A DNA stretch of 64,000 bases from Marvinbryantia formatexigens. GTDB lineage: Bacteria; Bacillota; Clostridia; Oscillospirales; Ruminococcaceae. The notes under the pieces were generated by a model, which was not told the DNA's origin, made no database searches, and worked only from the letters and a program-made list of their open reading frames with translations. Positions 60,512 through 64,000 of this stretch are shown here, piece by piece. Numbering within the stretch: position 1 is the stretch's first letter; every line of letters begins with the position of its first letter. The position numbers were made by a program, and so were the translations under genes. The stretch is taken from positions 1-64,000 of the forward strand of contig JAETPU010000009.1 of the NCBI GenBank assembly GCA_021771035.1, given 5' to 3'.

Positions 60512-60523
60512 TATAATACCTCC

Positions 60524-61255
60524 TTAGCGAACGGTGAATTTTTCTTTCAGATTCCGGATGCCCCGGGCCACGCTGTCCAGGCCGCCCGGCTCGGATTCGT
60601 CCTCTACAATCAGCCATTGGGCACCGATTTCGGCGGATTTATCCAGAATGGACTGGATATCCACAATTCCCTCGCCCACAGCGGTGCGCACCTCTTTGGT
60701 GCCGTCCTTGATATGGACCAGAGTGATATCCTCCCGGCGTTTTTCCAAGTAGGCGCACACATCCACGCCTGCGTTCCAAACCCAGTAGGTATCCACCTCG
60801 GCCTTCATGCCCTCTACCGCCTTAGCCATGATATCGATGGCATATTCCCCATCGTACTGTACAAACTCATGGCTGTGGTTGTGGTAGTGCAGGCGAAAAC
60901 CATTTTCCCGCAGAACGGCCGCGGCCTTTTGCAGCTTGCGGATGGATTCCTGCACCTGCTCATAGCTCTCCGTGGGGGCCCAGGCACACACGATGTCCCG
61001 GTTTTCCAGCACCCGGTTATAGGCCATGATTGCTTCCAGATTTTGATCCAGTTCATCCACATTGTGGTGGACGCCCGCCACCTCAAGGCCATATTCCTGG
61101 AGCAGTTCCTTCATCTTTGGGGCCTCGATGCCGTAATACCCGGCAAATTCCACCCCATCATAGCCCAGCTGGGCCACTCGTTTGAGCCCTGCCTTAAAGT
61201 CCTTTTCCAAATCCTGTTTGATGCTCCACAGCTGGAGCCCGATTTTACGGCTCAT
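60524..61255 (-). CDS. Sugar phosphate isomerase/epimerase (TIM barrel), short form
   Basis: This 243-residue member of the same superfamily starts MSRKIGLQLWSIKQDLEKDF. Metal-site elements are LHYHNHSHEF, AEVDTYWVWNAGVD, LVHIKDG and WLIVEDESE. It lies 12 bp upstream of the larger paralogue and 50 bp after the oxidoreductase. Similar small proteins act beside Gfo/Idh/MocA enzymes in keto-sugar and inositol pathways. CTGAGGAGG precedes the ATG. Confidence 0.88.
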   Translation of the reverse strand: MSRKIGLQLWSIKQDLEKDFKAGLKRVAQLGYDGVEFAGYYGIEAPKMKELLQEYGLEVAGVHHNVDELDQNLEAIMAYNRVLENRDIVCAWAPTESYEQVQESIRKLQKAAAVLRENGFRLHYHNHSHEFVQYDGEYAIDIMAKAVEGMKAEVDTYWVWNAGVDVCAYLEKRREDITLVHIKDGTKEVRTAVGEGIVDIQSILDKSAEIGAQWLIVEDESEPGGLDSVARGIRNLKEKFTVR

Positions 61256-61305
61256 TTACACAGGCCTCCTCAGATTCAGTTGAATATCTTCTCACACAAC
61301 AGGGA

Positions 61306-62406
61306 TTAATCGTTGAGATAAACCGGTTTTCCGGTTTTAGCGGACTCATAGATGGCCTCCAGGATCTGGGTGACCACGATGGCCTGCTGAGGCTTTACCA
61401 CCGGCTCTTTGTCATGGATGACGGCGTCAATCCACAGGCGGGCCTCCCGGTCTGCCTCGCTCTCCGCGGTTCCGTCATAAAATGCCACGCCGCCGGCCTT
61501 GAGATCCGGAATTTCCACATACTGCTTGTTATATTTTACGCCGTTGATGCGCACGCCCTCTCCGGCGTCCTCCCCTACCATATCGGCCCCGGCCTTGGTG
61601 CCGCACAGGGTTGTCTGGGCCTCTCTGACATCCAGGGTATTGAGCGCCCAGCTGGATTCCAGGACAATGGTGGCTCCGTTTTCCATGGTGATAAAGCCAA
61701 AGGCGGAATCCTCCACGGTGTACTTTTTAGGATCCCAGTCGCCCCAGGCATTGGCGGTCTGGGTCTGATCGCCCAGCTTCTTGAAGACGCTGCCCACCAC
61801 CATCTTAGGTTTGTAGTTATCCATCATCCACAATGTGAGATCCAGCGCATGGGTTCCGATATCGATAAGCGGGCCGCCGCCCTGCTCATACTCGTTGAGG
61901 AACACGCCCCAGGTGGGAACCGCGCGGCGGCGGACGGCATGGGCCTTGGCGTAGTAAATATCCCCCAGCTCGCCGGCCTCGCAGGCGGCCTTCAGGTACT
62001 GGGAATTTGCCTTTTGGCGGTTCTGGTAGCCGATAGTGAGCTTTTTGCCGGTTTCACGGGCGGCCTCAAGCATTTTCTTGGCCTCAGCATAGGTCTTTGC
62101 CATGGGCTTTTCACACATCACGTGCTTGCCCGCGTGCAGGGCGTCCACTGTGATGAAGCTGTGGGAACGGTTGGGAGTGCAAACATGGACGACCTCGATT
62201 TGGGGATCCTTGAGCAGCTCCTGATAATCGGTGTACACCTTGGCGCCCTCGGCTCCATACTCCTTGCAGGCCTTGACAGCGCGCTCCTCGATAATATCGC
62301 AGAAGGCCACCATCTGTACATTTTCCAGCTTCTTCAGGCTGGGCATATGCTTGCCGTTGGCAATGCCGCCGCAGCCGATGATTCCGATTTTGACAATTCT
62401 CTCCAT
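61306..62406 (-). CDS. Gfo/Idh/MocA-family oxidoreductase of the LacI operon
   Basis: This 366-residue NAD(P)-dependent dehydrogenase has IGIIGCGGIANGKHMPSL and the motif VMCEKPMAKTYAEAKKML. The active-site His region is GGGPLIDIGTHALDLTLWMM, with the conserved D-x-G-x-H arrangement of inositol/sugar dehydrogenases. It is first of the catabolic genes after the regulator, with AAAAGGAGACG before the ATG. A palindromic site at 62423-62438 lies in the gap. Confidence 0.92.
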   Translation of the reverse strand: MERIVKIGIIGCGGIANGKHMPSLKKLENVQMVAFCDIIEERAVKACKEYGAEGAKVYTDYQELLKDPQIEVVHVCTPNRSHSFITVDALHAGKHVMCEKPMAKTYAEAKKMLEAARETGKKLTIGYQNRQKANSQYLKAACEAGELGDIYYAKAHAVRRRAVPTWGVFLNEYEQGGGPLIDIGTHALDLTLWMMDNYKPKMVVGSVFKKLGDQTQTANAWGDWDPKKYTVEDSAFGFITMENGATIVLESSWALNTLDVREAQTTLCGTKAGADMVGEDAGEGVRINGVKYNKQYVEIPDLKAGGVAFYDGTAESEADREARLWIDAVIHDKEPVVKPQQAIVVTQILEAIYESAKTGKPVYLND

Positions 62407-62422
62407 GACTGTCGTCTCCTTT

Positions 62423-62438
62423 TTTTACACGTTTAAAA
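62423..62438 (-). promoter_or_regulatory. Candidate LacI-family operator before the oxidoreductase
   Basis: TTTTACACGTTTAAAA is an imperfect palindrome centred on CG, as expected for LacI-family sites. It lies between the regulator stop and the oxidoreductase ribosome-binding site and shares the CGTTTA core with the site at 63501-63514. Confidence 0.5.
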
Positions 62439-62453
62439 TATGATTGATTTGGC

Positions 62454-63470
62454 TTACAAGCGCCCGGTGGATTCCCGGATTTTCAGCTTGTGCTCCAAAA
62501 AAATAACGGGTTGATTGTCCTGGGGCCCTTGCCCATCCTGCCGTGAGATCTGCCCGAGCAGCAGTTCTGTGGCCATGGACCCCAGCTCCGCCCTGGGCTG
62601 GGAAACCGTTGTAATCGAGGGAAGATACATTCTGGATAAAGCGGTGTCGTCAAAACCGATGACTGAAATTCCGCCTTCACCCACGCGCCGGCCGTGAGTC
62701 AGCAGGAAATTAACCGCGCCCACCGCCAGGCTGTCCGACACCGCAAACAGCGCCGTGGGCGGCTTTTGCAGATCCATCAGACCCCTGCAGGCCTGGATTC
62801 CGTCCTGGTAGCTGTAGCCCCCGTCCTCCCGGACATATTCCCCCGGCACCGCAAGCCCCAAATCCCGCATGGCGTCGGAGTAGCCGTCCCGGCGCACCTG
62901 CGCCGATCCATAGCCCTGGGACACCCCCAGAAAGGCAATCCTCTCATGGCCGAGGCTGTGCAGATAGTCCACCGCGTCCCTGGCCGCCCGGTAGTTGTCG
63001 ATACTCACAGTGGGAAGTTGTGCCCCCTGCACATATTCGCAGCACTGCACCACCGGATACCGCTGAGCCAGCTCATCCAGCTCCTGCGCGCTCTGCTCAC
63101 TGGTGAGGAAGATGACGCCGTCCACCAGCCGGGTGCGCAGCAAATCCAGGTAGCGCTCCTCCTTCTCACGGCTGGAGCCCGTGACGCACAGCATCATATT
63201 ATAGCCGTTTTCACTGGCCCGCTTTTCAATGGAGGAAACGATACGGGAATAAAACATATTGGAGACCGTCGGCAGCAGCACTAAAATTTTATTGGTGCGG
63301 GACTGCCGCAGGTTGCGCCCCAGAAGATTGGGGTTATAGTCCATCTCCCGGATGGCGTCCAGCACCCGCTGGCGCGTCCTGGGCGTCACTGTATCGCTTT
63401 TATTCAGTACCCGGGAGACCGTGGCAACAGAGACTCCCGCTCTGCGGGCAACGTCCTTGATGGTCGCCAT
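62454..63470 (-). CDS. LacI-family transcriptional regulator
   Basis: This 338-residue repressor has HTH ATIKDVARRAGVSVATVSRVLNKS at the N-terminus, hinge helix NLLGRNLRQSRT and a periplasmic-binding-type sugar domain (VISSIEKRASENGYNM; SVIGFDDTALSRMYLPSITTV). I use ATG 63470 with AAGGGGGG about 10 nt upstream; an in-frame TTG at 63479 is too close to that site. Probable target: its own gene and the three downstream catabolic genes, via the operator at 63501-63514. Confidence 0.94.
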   Translation of the reverse strand: MATIKDVARRAGVSVATVSRVLNKSDTVTPRTRQRVLDAIREMDYNPNLLGRNLRQSRTNKILVLLPTVSNMFYSRIVSSIEKRASENGYNMMLCVTGSSREKEERYLDLLRTRLVDGVIFLTSEQSAQELDELAQRYPVVQCCEYVQGAQLPTVSIDNYRAARDAVDYLHSLGHERIAFLGVSQGYGSAQVRRDGYSDAMRDLGLAVPGEYVREDGGYSYQDGIQACRGLMDLQKPPTALFAVSDSLAVGAVNFLLTHGRRVGEGGISVIGFDDTALSRMYLPSITTVSQPRAELGSMATELLLGQISRQDGQGPQDNQPVIFLEHKLKIRESTGRL

Positions 63471-63500
63471 TGTACGCAATCCCCCCTTGCAAAGCCTTGA

Positions 63501-63514
63501 TGTAATCGTTTACA
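63501..63514 (-). promoter_or_regulatory. LacI/cre-type operator at the regulator's start site
   Basis: TGTAATCGTTTACA matches the TGTAANCGNTTACA pattern of LacI-family operators and CcpA cre sites with one asymmetric base. It lies at about +1 to +14 of the promoter at 63521-63549, fitting repression by blocking clearance. A half-site TGTAATCG recurs at 63523-63530. Confidence 0.75.
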
Positions 63515-63520
63515 GTCCCT

Positions 63521-63549
63521 ATTGTAATCGGTGCCATCCACATTTTCAA
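63521..63549 (-). promoter_or_regulatory. Promoter of the lacI-oxidoreductase-isomerase operon
   Basis: Minus-strand TTGAAA (63544-63549), 17 nt, TACAAT (63521-63526). Confidence 0.72.
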
Positions 63550-64000
63550 GGGGCTGATTTAAAAAAACTGTACCAAAGTTCCCCTTGGATTTTTGTCTGT
63601 ATTGCCGCAGGCCAGCTGTAATCCCTCCCCCTTCCCGCTTCGCCGCGCAGTGCCATACTCTTCCAATCGGTTCAGAGTATCCGCGCCGGACAGGTTTGGC
63701 GGTCATATGAGCAATGGGTTGATTGAGCCCGCTTCCGGCTTTGGTACCGGGCGCCTGAAGCCCTTACCGGACTCAAAGAGCCGCGGCCGCCGTCCGGGCA
63801 CTCCCTTTTTTAAGGCGGCGCTGAACCGGGGGAACTGAAGCATGGAGCCTTCGAAGCCCTGGGCAGCCCCGTTTGCAGCGGCTTTCAATGCCCCGGCAGC
63901 CCCAGCGCCCTCTCGCCGGCAAGCCTATCAGCGCCGCGGATGCCAGCGGGCGGCGTGCCCTTCGGGGAGTGAACCCCAAACCCGCGTCCCGTGTCTTGAG
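63550..64000 (+). other. Right-end stretch without recognised genes
   Basis: About 450 bp of GC-rich sequence to the window edge. Short open frames on both strands lack ribosome-binding sites and family resemblance. A gene starting beyond 64000 cannot be excluded. Confidence 0.5.

Noticed and set aside
59525..61309. 594-codon plus-strand open frame over the two isomerases
   Set aside because: Antisense to two recognisable TIM-barrel genes with good ribosome-binding sites; composition is not protein-like.

Overview
The window looks like chromosomal DNA of a GC-rich gut-type Clostridia, most likely an Oscillospiraceae/Ruminococcaceae relative. Evidence: the IspH-ribosomal protein S1 fusion typical of Clostridia, cmk and plsC beside it, a tryptophan T-box, strong Shine-Dalgarno sites with many TTG/GTG starts, reverse rubrerythrin, and abundant carbohydrate genes. 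Species cannot be named from sequence alone. The window opens exactly on the terminal inverted repeat of an IS3-family element.

Layout: 1-1265 is an IS3 element, followed by an EamA transporter. 2440-8248 (minus) is a housekeeping run: rpiR-type regulator, HI0933 flavoprotein, cmk, plsC, ispH-rpsA. 8683-10299 holds two tandem esterases. 10628-15760 (minus) is a trpBADCF operon behind a T-box whose specifier reads UGG (Trp); trpE and trpG are absent here. 15735-17588 has a 2H phosphoesterase behind an apparent attenuator and an HD-domain protein behind a repeat-rich leader. 18335-22498 is an oxidoreductase/ThuA/oxidoreductase operon divergent from an AraC regulator.

The centrepiece is 23007-36707 (plus): a 2550-residue NRPS with order C-A-T-C-A-T-R, a 7TM-PAS histidine kinase, an HD-GYP response regulator, an acyl-activating ligase, a free acyl carrier protein and an Sfp-type phosphopantetheinyl transferase. 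Together they would load a fatty acid on the carrier protein, N-acylate amino acid 1 at a starter C domain, condense it with amino acid 2 and release the product reductively as an N-acyl dipeptide aldehyde, with two-component and possibly c-di-GMP-linked control. An aconitase-superfamily hydratase with its own promoter follows.

39292-42277 is a tRNA-Leu followed by AT-rich accessory genes. 42738-53224 carries a glycosidase-like protein, two small proteins, hemA, transposon-like palindromic repeats, a HAD-mannose-6-phosphate isomerase fusion, an M18 aminopeptidase, a divergent cysteine-synthase-like enzyme and a CorA transporter. 53628-55648 (minus) is a murT-gatD pair whose GatD has lost both its catalytic Cys and His. 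56721-63470 has reverse rubrerythrin, a GH27 alpha-galactosidase, and a LacI-controlled operon of one Gfo/Idh/MocA oxidoreductase and two TIM-barrel isomerases.

No rRNA, CRISPR array, replication origin or complete phage was seen. All motif alignments were done by eye.
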